From NCBI RefSeq assembly GCF_040954835.1, contig NW_027168257.1, positions 719,501 to 783,500 on the forward strand: a DNA stretch of 64,000 bases, in the 5' to 3' direction. The translations under genes were made by a program, and so were the position numbers. Source of the stretch: Lepisosteus oculatus. Its lineage: Eukaryota > Chordata > Actinopteri > Semionotiformes > Lepisosteidae. Below the pieces are notes generated by a model, which was given only the letters and a program-made list of their open reading frames with translations, had not been told where the DNA came from and searched no databases. Of this stretch, positions 41,035 through 52,448 are shown one piece after another; position 1 is the first letter of the stretch, and the number at the start of each line of letters is the position of its first letter.

Positions 41035-41090
41035 GGTCGTTTTTAAACGCATCGCGCTACTCCCTAAGTAGTCTATGCTACTTACTGCAT

Positions 41091-41799
41091 TGTAATCGTA
41101 CCCAGTAAGAGATTTCCTTCATGTAAATGAACTGCACCTGACAGCTTTAGAAAAACACCTGGGCTCAGTACGGTGCTGAGAGCTCAGCGTTGCTGTTCTA
41201 ATTAGCACGCACTGCATCGGCTATGAGCCCGAACCTTTCAATTATTCCGATCAGTAAGTCAACACGTAGTCCACATGAACGGTAGAAATATTCTCGTCTG
41301 TCTCTTGTTTGTATAGAACTGAATGTCCCTGACAATGTACTGTTAGTTTTAATTGAAGAACGGCATTTGTGTTCAAATATACCAGACAAGTTTATGTAAC
41401 TGCTCATGCGACACTCAGTTGTAATTAGTCAAGAAATAAAGTCGAACAACAGCTGCGGGTTTGATTCTGAACGTATCAGATTGCAGCGCCTTTTACTTCC
41501 ATTGACAAATGATAGAGATTCGAAGAGAGATCCTTCAGACCAGCAAGCAAACCCACGGCTATTTCGGTTTTCTATCTAGGCAACGTTGGTGTGTGCAATA
41601 GCATACATGAAAGCGTGATGCAATTTCTGTGGTTACATTTGTTGCACGTCATGCACAGTAAGAGTGTTTCTAACACCAAATAAAAAGTCAACAATTAGCG
41701 ATCACGCCTTCTCCTCAGTTAACCCACTGAAACCCTTGCTGTTAACAGTTCTTTACTGCGTGCTTTAAGAGCACCTACACATCGTGTCGGTTCTTACAG
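41091..41799. other. Spacer sharing a block with 24575-24690
   Basis: GTAAATGAACTGCACCTGAC and the next 110 bp recur at 24575-24690 in the same orientation. No gene seen in the rest. Confidence 0.45.
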
Positions 41800-42690
41800 C
41801 TTTATTCATTAGGTTTTCAAAGGCATAAGTAGAGCACCAGAGGTGCGAACGCAAAATGTGTGGTTATCTGAAGAATTGCTTTCCATGGCAGCGGGGCCAA
41901 GCGATTTAGCGTTTTTATAGTACCAGGAAAGGAGAAGCGGCACTCCGCCTCTGCCGCGCAGGCACAAGGTGACGTGCGGCAGACGCCGGAGTCGGCAGGT
42001 TTCGAACCTGCGCGGGGAAGCCCCAACGCATTTCGAGCCCATCGCCTTAACCACTCGAGCACGACAAATGCGGGCTCCCCGCCGCCGCATTCCTCCTATA
42101 ATCAAACACGGACTGCGAGGTGGCTGCGGAAACCTTTTTAAAGTTGCTCTCCGTTAAAAAAAATACCTTTCACAAGATTCGTGCCGGCAGACAGACACGC
42201 CTCAGAGGGTTTAAGGCTGGCTTCACGTTCAAATGATAAAGTCCCCCAGTCCGGATGTCAAAATGCAACTTTGGCAGACAGAAAAAACATCAACGAACCA
42301 AAAATGTGGACAAGGATTTTACAAGCTGCACCACACTGCACTTTCAAAAGCATTCGTGTTAGACGCAGGAATTGCCTTTGATTTGCGCGCTTACGAACGC
42401 CATGGAAAACGAAACAAAACTAAAGCCCTCAGCTCCTGCACTTGATTATAATCCCGTTACGTGTCGAAGCAGGAATTTAAGTCATCCTACCACTGCAACA
42501 CGGGGAATAGAGGGAAATGAGCACAAGCTACGAATTGTCTCTAATCAGTCCCTACAGTTGTAAGACGCCTGGAAGCGTGCACCCCCATCATTAATCTTTG
42601 CGCATCTGTGCAAGGTAAACTCTGGAGCAGTCTCTGAAACGGCTCAAAGGAAACACGTGATTGATTCCATGTGCATCTGGGGTTCATTTC
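41800..42690 (-). repeat. tRNA-Ser unit, copy 2 (inverted relative to 15890-16767)
   Basis: Carries a tRNA-Ser gene on the minus strand and the same flanking blocks in reverse order (ACGCCTCAGAGGGTTTAAGG, GTGCACCCCCATCATTAATC, CATGTGCATCTGG). Confidence 0.75.
41987..42068 (-). tRNA. tRNA-Ser (CGA), possibly a pseudogene
   Basis: 82 nt, class II, anticodon loop CTCGAAA, intact T-arm CAGGTTCGAAACCTG and variable arm. The acceptor 5' strand TTTGTCG pairs poorly with CGACTCC, and the D-stem has CTCGAG for GCCGAG. It evolved from the Ser-TGA/AGA gene of the unit; function is doubtful. Confidence 0.7.
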
Positions 42691-43369
42691 TTATTTACAT
42701 TTAATTCAAGGGAAAGGCTTGGGTCAGTTTCAGACGGCCTCCAACAGCGAGATTCAAGCGCCCCACCTTCAGCCCAATCTGCGCCGCCAGAACGCCAACG
42801 GCTCCTCTGGTCTCCGGGGTGCGGTTGTGGCCCCGTAACCTAAAGTGTTGGTGGCAGACAAATGGAGACTAACAGGTGATGTCCTAGGACATGACTACAT
42901 TGTGACACTCGGTGGGGATGGTGACCATTGCTTGGAAAAGAGTGCGAGGCCCCTTTAGAAAAACATTTTGTTAACAGGCATTCTGCCTCAGCCTAAACAC
43001 CTATAGCTTGCAAAGCGCATGCTATTAGACAGGCACCTCTGCAAGACCTTAAGAGTCTCTTAAACTAGTGATAGTAAGGTGTTCCCAATGGGCAATGTTC
43101 GGCTTTCAAATCATCTCTCCGTGGAAGCGCCGAGATGCAGCTGTTTAAGGCTTAGAAGCAGCTGACTGTTTTACTACCTAGCTGATCACTGTCAGTCAGG
43201 GAGCTTAGAGGTGAAAAGCCTGTCTGAGAGACAATTCGCCGTCGATCAGTTCAATATGTTCCGTACCAGCTCGGCGCACCTGAGATCATCTTGGTAGCCG
43301 TGTAGCTCATATGAGTGAAAGCGTGTGTGTCAGGACTCTTACTTGGCCATCCCAACATACGGAATTTCT
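42691..43369. other. Unassigned spacer
   Basis: Single-copy within the window. No RNA gene, motif or credible ORF found. Confidence 0.35.
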
Positions 43370-43832
43370 TCTGTTTCAGCCACTCTGTTGTTGATGTACT
43401 CCTTTGTTTTTGTCATGTTGCAAGACCCAGCGTCTTTTGAGTTTTAGATCACAGGCAGACACCCTGACATTCTGCTGTAGAATTTCCTGATACATCTCGG
43501 AATTCATCGGTCCCTCGATGATTGCAAGCCGTACAGCCTCCGCCATGCTTCCCAGGTGGGATGAGGTTTTGGAGTTGGTATGCGGTGTTTTGTTATCTCC
43601 AAACATAACACTGTGCATATTTACCAACAAGTTCAACTTTTGTCACGTCTGTCCACAGAACATTGTTCCATGAGTTGTGGAACATCCATGTCGTCTTTAG
43701 CAAACTTGAGAGGGGCAGTGGTGGTTTTTTTTTGGGGGAGAGCAGTGGTTTCCTCCGTGGTGACCTCGCATGATCACCACTCCTGTTCAGATTTCTTCTT
43801 ATGGTGGACTCATGAACACAGACGTAAGACAA
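43370..43832 (-). pseudogene. Tc1/mariner transposase fragment
   Basis: Minus-strand frames match the middle of Tc1-type transposases: STIRRNLNRSG, RRKPLLS, LWTDVTKVEL (first catalytic Asp), YVWR, then EGPMNSEMYQEIL and VLQHDKN (second catalytic Asp). The usual 340-residue protein is reduced to about 150 codons in at least two frames, and the segment between YVWR and the next block is shortened. No inverted repeats seen. A dead DNA-transposon remnant. Confidence 0.82.
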
Positions 43833-43833
43833 A

Positions 43834-44170
43834 GTAAACCACCTGTTTGCTAGATCCCATCCCCACTCAGCTAGTCAAAGATTCCCTCGAAGGACTGGCA
43901 GGACCTATAATTAGTATGATGAATGCATCGCTTGCGTCAGGCGTCGTACATGATCAATTTAAGGTAGTGGTTCTTAGACCGCTCCTTAAGAAGTCAAATT
44001 TGGATCCACAAGTTCTTAACAACTACAGGCCTGTCTCAAAGGTCCCATTTCAATCTAAAAGTCTTGAAAGAATAGTTGTTGCCCAACATCAAATGGATTC
44101 AAATAATATACTTGAGAAATTTCAGTCTGGTTTCTGAAACTGCATTAACAAGAGTCGTAAATTATATTCT
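43834..44170 (+). pseudogene. L2-like LINE reverse transcriptase fragment
   Basis: About 100 codons: LDPIPTQLVK, IISMMNASLASG, LRPLLKKSNLDP, NNYRPVSKVPF and QSGF match the first half of an L2/CR1-group RT. A stop follows QSGF and the rest of the element is missing. It directly abuts the Tc1 fragment. Confidence 0.82.
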
Positions 44171-44631
44171 CTTAGCTACTGATGCGGGGAATGCAACAGT
44201 GCTAGGTTGCAACAGTGCTAGGAATGCAAACTTTAGGTTGCGCTTCTTCATGCTGCATCATTGGCATGAGTGGAGCTTTTTAAACGTCTGTACTTACTGC
44301 GCCCCATAAGAAATCGTTTGTCCCTGTTCAAAAGAGATTGTGCGATGTCCTGCAGCGTTCGCAAAGCAAACCTTTGACAGTTTGAATAGAGGAATTTATT
44401 CTGCTTCCTGTGCGTGCAGTAGTTACAAACTTGAACGTCTTTACACGATCTCCTGCAGTTTTCAGGGGGCAGGCTTGGTCAGATGGCTTGGAAAAACGCA
44501 CTGTGTTTCGGCTCGGGAAACATCATGAGCAGTGTCCTGCATGTTTTCTGTGTATAGCTGTCTTTTAACGCATACAGAATTCATTCGAAATCATTGATTT
44601 CTCCAATTAACAAGGGTCCCTTAAATGATGA
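44171..44631. other. Unassigned spacer
   Basis: No gene or repeat recognised, apart from a short duplication of CAACAGTGCTAG near 44195-44222. Confidence 0.35.
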
Positions 44632-45285
44632 GTCAAAGTAACATCTAATCGGATTAGTTTCCTTAGAGCTGGTTCAGAGTTTGCTCAAGAGTTTACCTAT
44701 CACAGATGCGCAAAGAAGAATGTTGGGGGTGCACGCTTCAAGGCACCTTACAGCTGTCGGGAGTGATTCGAGACGATTCGTGGCGTGTGCTCGTTCCCAT
44801 ATACCATACGCACCGGCGTGCAGTGCTAGGATGACATACAATACCGCTTGGGCACGTAACGGCGTTATATGCAAGTGCGGGACGTGAGGGTTTTCGTTTG
44901 TTCGTTTTGTTTTGCTCTGCTTTGCTTTGTTTTGCTTTCCATCGCGTTGGTAAGAGCGTAAATAAAAAGGCGATTCCTGCGTCTACCACTAATGTAAGAG
45001 CTATTTCAAGTGCGACGTGGTGCGGCTTTTCAAATGCTTGTGGGCATTTCTCTGTTGTTGATTCTTTTTTTGTGTGTAACAAAGTGGCATTTTCATGTCC
45101 GGACGGGGAGACTTTATCATTCCGACATGAAGCCACCCTTAAGTCCTCTGAGGCGTGTCTGTCTGCAAGGCTTGTATTTTGGAAATGTTTTATTGAAACG
45201 GAGAACGACTTTGAAATAGGCTTCCGCCGGCGCCTTGCGATCCAGGTAAGATTGTAGCAAGAACGCAGCGGCAGCAGGGCTTGCT

Positions 45286-45367
45286 GTAGTCGTGGCCGAG
45301 TGGTTAAGGCGATGGACTAGAAATCCATTGGGGTCTCCCCGCGCATGTTCGAATCCTGCCGACTACG
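45286..45367 (+). tRNA. tRNA-Ser (AGA)
   Basis: 82 nt, anticodon loop CTAGAAA, fully paired acceptor stem. Differs from the gene at 18024 by GAGTGGTTAAG (consensus) in the D-loop and by CATGTTCGAATC in the T-arm, which costs one T-stem pair. Confidence 0.88.
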
Positions 45368-45580
45368 TTGTCCGCCTCCAGTCGGTGTGTTTCGGCGCAA
45401 GCAAAGAAGCGCGCCTCTTTGCTGTTCCTGGTGGTTTTAAAACGCCCAATCGCTTGTACCCGCTGCCTTGGAAATAAGTTCTTCAGCGTCCGCGAATGGC
45501 ATTTTGCAGCTGGAAGCAGATGTCGACGCTTTTTGCACAGAGCACCAAAAAAGCGTCTTTTTTGAAGGCCCAGACACTGA

Positions 45581-45651
45581 GCATTGGTGTTTCAGTGGTA
45601 GAATTCTTGCCTGCCACGCGGGAGGCTTGGGTTTGATTCCCGGCCAATGCA
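45581..45651 (+). tRNA. tRNA-Gly (GCC), slightly degenerate
   Basis: 71 nt, anticodon loop CTGCCAC. D-arm GGTGTTTCAGTGG, anticodon stem CTTGC and T-loop TTTGATT each carry one change from the consensus, hitting both promoter boxes. May be weak or dead. Confidence 0.75.
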
Positions 45652-46208
45652 GTGGCTTTTGCAGCGAGCGGCTCCATCACTTGCATCCCCTTGCAACTCG
45701 CAACTGAAAACCCACTGAAGCTAAGCAGGTGTGAGCCAGGTCAGTACCCGGATGAGGGTAAGCTACAGGGAAAAACAAAGCTTCCAGCTGGAAGCGGTGT
45801 TAATGGTGCCGGCGGGGGGGCGCTCACCCTGAGGTCTGTGCGGGTCCCAATGTCCCAGCATAGTGACGGAGACGCTGTGTTGTAAAAGGGCGCTGTCTTT
45901 CGGCTGAGATGTAAAACCGAGGTCATAGTGCTCTGTGGTCATTAAAAATGACCACCAAAACCTTTGACAAAAGCTCTTGGTAATTGATGGTCTTCAATAA
46001 TGCTTCTCCTTTAGGTACATTTTAAATCAGCTGAAAAATGCTGTGAAATGGGGGGACACTTCAGGCCAGTGTAGGATTTGGGTTACAAGAACCATGAAAC
46101 TGCACGAGAAAGCCCGTACACTGAATTACACGGCTTTCTATTCAAAGGAGGGCAAAAGAAATTCCCTGAGTTCGATTTTTTGCAGCACAGAGAGGACCAC
46201 TGTCGTGA

Positions 46209-46282
46209 GGCCGGTTAGCTCAGTTGGTTAGAGCGTGGTGCTAATAACGCCAAGGTCATGGGTTCGGTCCCCGTACGGGCCA
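46209..46282 (+). tRNA. tRNA-Ile (AAT)
   Basis: 74 nt; GGCCGGTTAGCTCAGTTGGT, anticodon loop CTAATAA, T-loop TTCGGTC, acceptor 3' ACGGGCC. The best Ile copy in the window. Terminator TTTT at +7. Confidence 0.88.
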
Positions 46283-46965
46283 TGTTCTTTTCTCCTCTCT
46301 TACCAAAGCTGTTAGGTTCCTTTCCGTGGTGAGATGGGTTGTCATGCAACGCTGCCACATAGTGCCGACAGACAAGAGTGTTGCGGGAGAAGAGAAAAGT
46401 GTTTGAAGATTTAAGAGTGTCTTAGGTGGAGTCAAAATCAAGTGTCACAAATGCAACTGGGAGGATTTCCAATGTTTAATATGGTAAAAATAAGCAGAAG
46501 TTATCTGCCGGTCATGGCACAGTCTGCCATGCTTTTGTCAGATACTGTAAAGTGGTGTCGAACTGGAGCCTCACCATTTGCATATGTGAGGCTCCAGTTA
46601 TACATCGAGTGTCACATTAAATGACAAAAATGAAGAGAGTTAAAGCAGCTGGAGAGGTTTTCTTACAACTTTTGAGCTGACACAGTTTTGGAAAATGTTT
46701 CCTTCACGCTGCACTGTACAACATAGGCACCCAAGAGTCTCCAAAACAAAACAGAATTGACAGATAGGAGAAAATTCCCACTCGTCCTGAAGTTCCCAAA
46801 ATCCAGCACTGAGCGTAAACAAAGTGTCTAAGTAGCGTGGGAATGCTAACCCTAACCCTAGCTGGAGTTTGAGCAATCCAGCACTGAGCGTAAAAAGATG
46901 AGTCAAAGTAACGTCTAATCGGATTAGTTTCCTTAGAGCTGGTTCAGAGTTTGCTCAAGAGTTTA

Positions 46966-47285
46966 CCCAGTGGGCATTGATTCGTCGCATATACGTATAT
47001 TCACGGCGAAAATACGGCTATACGTATATATACGTCGCCTCGACGTATAATCAACGTCGAATTGCAACCGTAAAATCGACGACATTAATAAACGCATATA
47101 TAACGTCGAAAACACATCTAACACAGTGCCTGAGGCTTTTTACTGTATGTATCGTGTGTGCCGCAACTAGGAGTATACGGCACTCTGCACAGTGTACGAA
47201 GTAAATTATTTTCGCAGTAATTAATTTACACTTGTATAATAAATATAGTAAATATAATAAATTAATTACTGCGAAAATAATTTTC
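46966..47285. mobile_element. Fold-back DNA element, left half
   Basis: Starts CCCAGTGGGCATTGATTCG, with a CpG-rich terminal repeat full of TACGTATA and CGACGTATAATC, then an inner 30-bp palindrome (AAATTATTTTCGCAGTAATT). The mirror-image right half of a sister element is at 57129-57478. It is inserted in Ser-Gly-Ile unit E and broken at its centre, where env fossil sequence begins. No transposase; superfamily unknown. Confidence 0.7.
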
Positions 47286-47299
47286 TTCGTAAATCCTGC

Positions 47300-48770
47300 A
47301 ATCCAGATGATTGGGGTATTGGTGCATGGCTACAGTCTGTGCTAGGAACATGGAGAGGGTCTCTGGTTCAATACATATTTGTGGGTCTGGTATTATTCGT
47401 TATGATCATATCGTTAATATCCTGTTTGAAAAACATGTGGACTAAAGCTGCTGCTTCTGTGCTAATTGTACGCCCTGAAGGGATCATGAAGGTCAAAAAA
47501 TGATTTCATGGGAAAGATTCTCTTATCTAGTGGCAGAACCTGATGGGTAGAACAATATAGCTTTAAGGGGGGTTACCCTTGGGAGTGATTCCCCTAGATG
47601 CAAATGATTATTGTGGTTTGTTTGTTCATAATAAGATGTTTTGCAGGAACGGAACAAAGAGAAATTTTACAACTTCAGCTAGTATTGTTCTACAAAACGT
47701 CACAGCTGAGGCAGGGGAACAATGTGTAGATTTTTCTAAGAGTTATTACCCAGTTGTTGACCAATCTGTTGACCAATGTTGACCAAAAAAGCCTAGGATT
47801 ATGCTGGGCTCCAGCCCACAGGGATTTACCTGTGCTGTAAGAACTAATGAGTGAATAAGGAGACTGGATTCTGGTGAAAGACTTCAGGAAAAAGAAATGG
47901 TGTTCACTCAGGTGGAGGGGGCTGTACCAGGTGCTGCTGACCACTGCCACTGCTGTGAAGGTCACAGAAATGGTGCCCTGGATTCATGCTTCCCACTGTA
48001 AAAAGGTCACAAACGAACTGAACAAAGCGCAGGAGTGATGTCTCCACAAGGACAGATGGGGATAACCTGCTTGGGACTGATGTGCACAGCCTTTTTCCTT
48101 TTTATGTAGAAGCCTGTCACCACCCCAAAAGAGGAAGAATCTAAACACGAAGCCTCTTTGTATACAAACTGGCTGAATGAAACTGATAATGAGGGGGATA
48201 TGAGTAATTTGTGGTATAAATTTATAAATCATACTGTAAAGTTAAAGAAATTTAATGCATCTTGTTATATATGTGCTTTAATGCCTCATTCTACAGCCTC
48301 ACCCATGCGACTTTTTATGAAATGTACTCTTTTATTAATATCATGTTAGAAGGCTTAGACGCTATCAAACAAGAATTAAGGGGAGTTAGATTAATGGCAC
48401 TTCAGAACAGGTTCGTGCTGGACCTTCAAAATGCAGCATCTGGAGGAGTCTATGCTTTAGTAGGAGACTCCTGTTGTACATATATTCCAGCTAATGACTA
48501 TGATTACGGAAATCTTACGCTCGCTATTCAGCATTTAAAAGAACTAAAAGACAAGGTGAATAAAGAGAGAGGCATAAAAGATACACCGGCTTTTCTCTCC
48601 TGGTTAGAATCACTGTTTGGGCCAGGGGGAATGTTTTTCTTTTAAGTTACTAACACCGATTATAGGGGCTGTGATACTTGTCTTCCTGTTTTTATGTTGC
48701 TGTATGACATGTATTATTCCAATGCTTCGAAATATGGAAATATGGTACCTAGGGGGATAAACTGTTCATC
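47300..48770 (+). pseudogene. Endogenous retrovirus env fossil (fragments)
   Basis: Pieces of a retroviral envelope: a membrane-anchor region near 47310-47500, surface-like pieces near 47560-47780 and 48150-48300, and a transmembrane-subunit region (48340-48760) with the immunosuppressive-domain-like segment, a CX6CC-type motif and a second membrane anchor. Two membrane-anchor regions suggest two overlapping partial copies. Broken, with several breaks; no LTR, gag or pol recognised nearby. Confidence 0.75.
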
Positions 48771-50430
48771 CTTCCAGTCTGGAGAATTGGCAGCTGTCTG
48801 ACGTCAGTAAGTGATCCTTAAAAAATTAATAGTTCCATGACAGTGTGCATCACCAGAAAATCAATTTCAATGCATTAAAACTCTTGTTATCCTTCTGATC
48901 ATTGAAGTGTCATTGCCCCAGCACTGTATACTCTTACTTTTGACGCCTGTCTGAAGTTGGATCCATTTCTAAGAATGGTGACTCACATATCCTCATGCTC
49001 AACTTTGGCTCAACCACACAAACTATGAAGTTAATCATCTGCTTTTGCTCCAAGATTTATGTTACTAGGCTCTCTCCTGGGGATCCTCGTGCTCAAACAT
49101 TGCCCTTATTGTGGATGATCCATGACAGAATTCAGGGAATTCAGAATTCTGATACCTCAGCTCAGATTCTGACTGGGCAGACTGTCATTGCCTGGTGTGA
49201 ATGTGTGCATATCTGTTTTTGTGCATGTTCTGTGGCCTGTTGTACAGTACATCACAAATGAAAGGGAAATGGAAAACTAAAATAAGACTCAAGTGTTTTA
49301 TCTTTCATTAACAGTGTTTCATTAGTATCTGTGCTAGATCCTGTCATCCACTGCTTACCACGACAGGCTCTAGCACAGGATAGCAGCTAATACATTTAAC
49401 AATCTCACTGCACAATGTTGTATATTCAAGGGCTGATCTTCTGTACTTTTTCTTTCACTTTTCATTTCCTAGAAACTCAGTCCTGCCAGGAATAATCTGA
49501 GAACAAAATCAATCTGAGTGAAAATCTAAGCAGAGGAAGATTGTTTTACAGAGTCAACAAGGTCTTATTCAAGGTCATCAGCACTAACAACATTCTCTCT
49601 GGAGACAGGCGATAAGAAAATTGAAAGTGTGTATTGTTACATAACAGCAGAGACTATGAGTTATGCTATCATGAGAGTGGTGATGGATTTTTTTCATTGC
49701 TTAGTTTTGCAGGTTCTGTACATTTGAACATTCAAAGTGACTAAAGTAAAGGAGTTTTCCCTTTTTACCACATAATTCCCAAAGATCAACACTAATAGAA
49801 AGCCTAATTCCAGCCAAGATTCAATTACTGTCTCTCAGGCATCCCAGCAGTGGATTTCATGACTTCAGACAGCCATCTTTATCAGTGGAGAACTCAATGC
49901 TCTGAGGTTTACTGGCAGAGTCTCACACTGGGTAATATGTTGGTAAATAATGTCCTATGGAATTCTACTATTGATAAATTCTACTATGGAACTGCGATGT
50001 GTCCTGAAAAAATCTTCTATGATAGTGGTACAGTCCATCACACCCCACCTACAGCCTTTAAAAGAGAAAAAAATATTCTGATATTATGGTGGAAAAAGAG
50101 CCCTGGAATCTTTGTAGAAGGACAAAAGACGGAAAGAACGGGCAGTGTAACCATGGCGAAGAGAAGGGAAATATTGGAGAGAGCTTTTTTCATACACTTT
50201 TTATCATTGTTTTTCCAGCCCAACAATGATCAACAAATATGGGCAGGCGTCCTGTGCCAAATCCAATCTACCTTTCTTCCAAGCATACAGGAATGTCAGT
50301 GAATTAAATATTGACATATGAAAATACCCAAAAATATGCAATCACACATATGCAGTTTGAGCAAACATAAGACAATACCCAAGTACCACAAACTACCAGG
50401 CATCATTAGCAGTTCAGGTGGGGAGCTGTG
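48771..50430. other. Spacer with an unrecognised 150-codon frame
   Basis: The plus-strand frame 49850-50302 (MDFMTSDSHLYQW..., rich in aromatic residues) has no motif I know. It may be a chance frame or an unidentified fossil. No RNA gene seen. Confidence 0.3.
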
Positions 50431-50585
50431 TCAGCATGCGTAGGCTGCAAAGGAACAAGTAATAGGTCTATTCCATGCTTAAAAGAGAAGAAAGAAAACA
50501 CAACATTTCAGCCGTGGAGCCTTCACACCTGAAGAAGGCTCCACGGCCGAAACGTTGTGTTTTCTTTCTTCTCTTTTCATCTAGT
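50431..50585. repeat. Hairpin repeat with hammerhead-like core
   Basis: Two 41-bp arms (50481-50521 and 50537-50577) are inverted copies with 2 mismatches around a 15-nt loop; the left flank GCATGCGTAGGCTGCAAAGG is the usual partner of this fish repeat. On the plus strand CTGAAGA (50529-50535) and GAAA (50549-50552) are spaced as in a hammerhead ribozyme core. Confidence 0.6.
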
Positions 50586-51627
50586 GTCATTAGCCAGTTC
50601 CTGTCAAAATAAAATAGAAATGGATAACATTCTAGAGAGAGTTTGAAATACCAAGGTACAATTTAAACCATATTTCTTCCACTACAACCACAATATTTTG
50701 GAGAGATCGCTGAGCCTAACTGTTCTGGCATGCCCGTTAGCCTCCGTCCTGCTTCAGCAATGAATGCAACGGGGCACATTCTGAGGGAGATGCGGTCAAT
50801 CAGGTTGCAGGAAAACCACGCTATGCTTTTTTTTGAGATCCTGAAAAGGACAGAGGGGCCATGTATATGTGTGCAGCTGGATATGTAATTGCAGGTGGCG
50901 TAGCAAATTCTGCTGAAGCCCCACTGCCTGGTGTGGACGGTAGCTGTGCATGTTGCAGCAGAATTGTGCATGTGAGATCAAGGGGGCATGTCATGTGTTT
51001 GAGCACTTCACTCCCTTCCGGAAGCACGTGATTCCCTGAGTCCAAAAATATTTGTAAGTTCTTTGGATGACCTGTGGACCGATCTTTCACGATGAAGAAT
51101 TCCTTAAGAAGAATAGATCTCGGCCCACCATCCCAATGCCTCCATCTCAAAACAGCAACCTCCCACTGCCCTTAGTCTGCAAGGCAGTCCTTTCAAGTGC
51201 GATGATGACGCCGGGACCTTCGTTGCCTATTGTACGAGCTGAACTTTTGTGCTCATCAATTCAACGCTCTTTCCATCAACTCATCTTGTCTTTTGACGCT
51301 TCGTGTTTTGTGCTCCTTTGACTATCGGCATATCGGGTGACTGCAAACACTGAAGTTCTTGCTTACGGAGTGTGGAATAGTGTTTTCAAGTGATCGCTGT
51401 TCTGTCATGTTGACGCCGAGTGAATCTTTCTTTGGCAACATGGGCAGGCTGACAGCAGCGCGAGCGAAAGTAATGGCAAATTTCTTGACTTATTTCTGAA
51501 TGTGAATGTTCTTTAGAAAAGGGATGCGGCGTTGCTTCTCCCCCGTGTAAAGGTCACGCATTCCAGACGTGGTTATGAGCGAACAGTTGCCGCAAGTGTT
51601 TGAAAAGAGCAAGAGAGGAAGCAGCCC
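50586..51627. other. Unassigned spacer
   Basis: No gene, RNA or repeat recognised upstream of the tRNA cluster. Confidence 0.35.
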
Positions 51628-51700
51628 TGCCCCGTGTGAGGATCAAACTCAGGACCTTCAGATGATGAGACTGACGTGCTACCAACTACGCCAACGAGGC
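51628..51700 (-). tRNA. tRNA-Met (CAT), elongator
   Basis: 73 nt; GCCTCGTTGGCGTAGTTGG, anticodon loop CTCATCA, T-arm GAGTTTGATCCTC, acceptor 3' ACGGGGCA. Matches vertebrate elongator tRNA-Met with small changes (A38 to C in the loop, TTTGATC in the T-loop). TTTT lies about 25 nt downstream. Opens the mixed tRNA cluster. Confidence 0.85.
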
Positions 51701-52103
51701 CAGCTGCAGTACACAGCCGGAAAGTTTGCCTCATGGATTTCAGTCGCCCGTTCCCTAATCTTTAGACGCCCTCTGCTGGATGTTGCATTTGCCTTTTGAT
51801 CTCACCGATACTTTTTTGGTCTGTTTCTGTTGCAAGTCTGTTTTTCAGATCTCACCTAGCACAAGTCTCTCTGACTGAAGTGGCCTCTCTGCTTCAGCAT
51901 CGTGCCCTCACTCAGCCTTTAAAAACGTCACTCGGACTTCTGACATGCTGACATGAAATGTCAAGAGAGAGTGGCGGAGACGCTTAAGGCAGAGAGAAGA
52001 TGAAGAGGGGGCGTGGCTGCGAAATGATTGACAGATGCATGACGCTCTCCGTGACCACAGGCTAAAGGACACCTTTCGGCACATCAAGCTCTAAGCACAC
52101 ACC

Positions 52104-52176
52104 TGGAGGACGTGGGAAATGATCCCGCTACCTCTCGCATGCAAAGCGAGCGCTGTACCATGCAAGCTAACCCCCC
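52104..52176 (-). tRNA. tRNA-Ala (TGC)
   Basis: 73 nt; anticodon arm GCTCGCTTTGCATGCGAG with loop TTTGCAT and D-arm TTAGCTTGCATGGTACAGC. The T-loop is ATCATTT and the T-stem has one mismatch, so the B box is weak. Possibly a pseudogene. Confidence 0.72.
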
Positions 52177-52376
52177 TCGCTGGGGCTCATGCCTCGGTGT
52201 CGCCTAGTGCCGCTTGTTCCCCTCTTACCGGGTGCAGTTCACTGCCCTTCGTCTGCAAGGCAGTCGTGTAATTGCGGCTTTCTTGACTTATTGATGAAGG
52301 TCTGACTGGACGAGCGAATGACGCCTCTCCCCCGTCCTCAAGCTCGCTGACAGAATAAAATGGAAAGTGCTGCCGT

Positions 52377-52448
52377 GGCTCATTGGTTTAGGGGTATGAT
52401 TCTCGCTTAGGGTGTGGGAGGTCCTGGGTTCAAATCGCGGATGAGCCC
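52377..52448 (+). tRNA. tRNA-Pro (AGG)
   Basis: 72 nt; GGCTCATTGGTTTAGGGGTAT, anticodon arm TCTCGCTTAGGGTGTGGGA, T-arm TGGGTTCAAATCGCGG, acceptor ATGAGCCC. Close to the vertebrate gene, with compensating acceptor changes (CTCAT/ATGAG). Likely functional. Confidence 0.86.

Larger units (their letters stand above)
38884..41090 (+). repeat. Arg-Thr-Ser tRNA unit, copy 2 (inverted relative to 10323-15571)
   Basis: Matches the left unit in reverse from GACCTCTAACTCG to the CTTACTGCATTGTAA end, without the RTE element. The tRNA order is Ser pseudogene, Thr-like, Arg. Spacers 39338-39716 and 39791-40961 hold no gene I can see. The 18-bp palindrome is at 39024-39041. Confidence 0.85.
44632..46965 (+). 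repeat. Ser-Gly-Ile tRNA unit, copy E (complete order)
   Basis: Starts at TGAGTCAAAGTAAC, carries Ser-AGA, Gly and Ile in order and the following spacer with hairpin (46563-46597) and CTAACCCTAACCC, and ends where a fold-back DNA element is inserted at GAGTTTAC. Confidence 0.85.

Noticed and set aside
49850-50302. 150-codon frame as a host exon
   Set aside because: No recognised domain, no clear splice signals and repeat-rich surroundings; left as unassigned.
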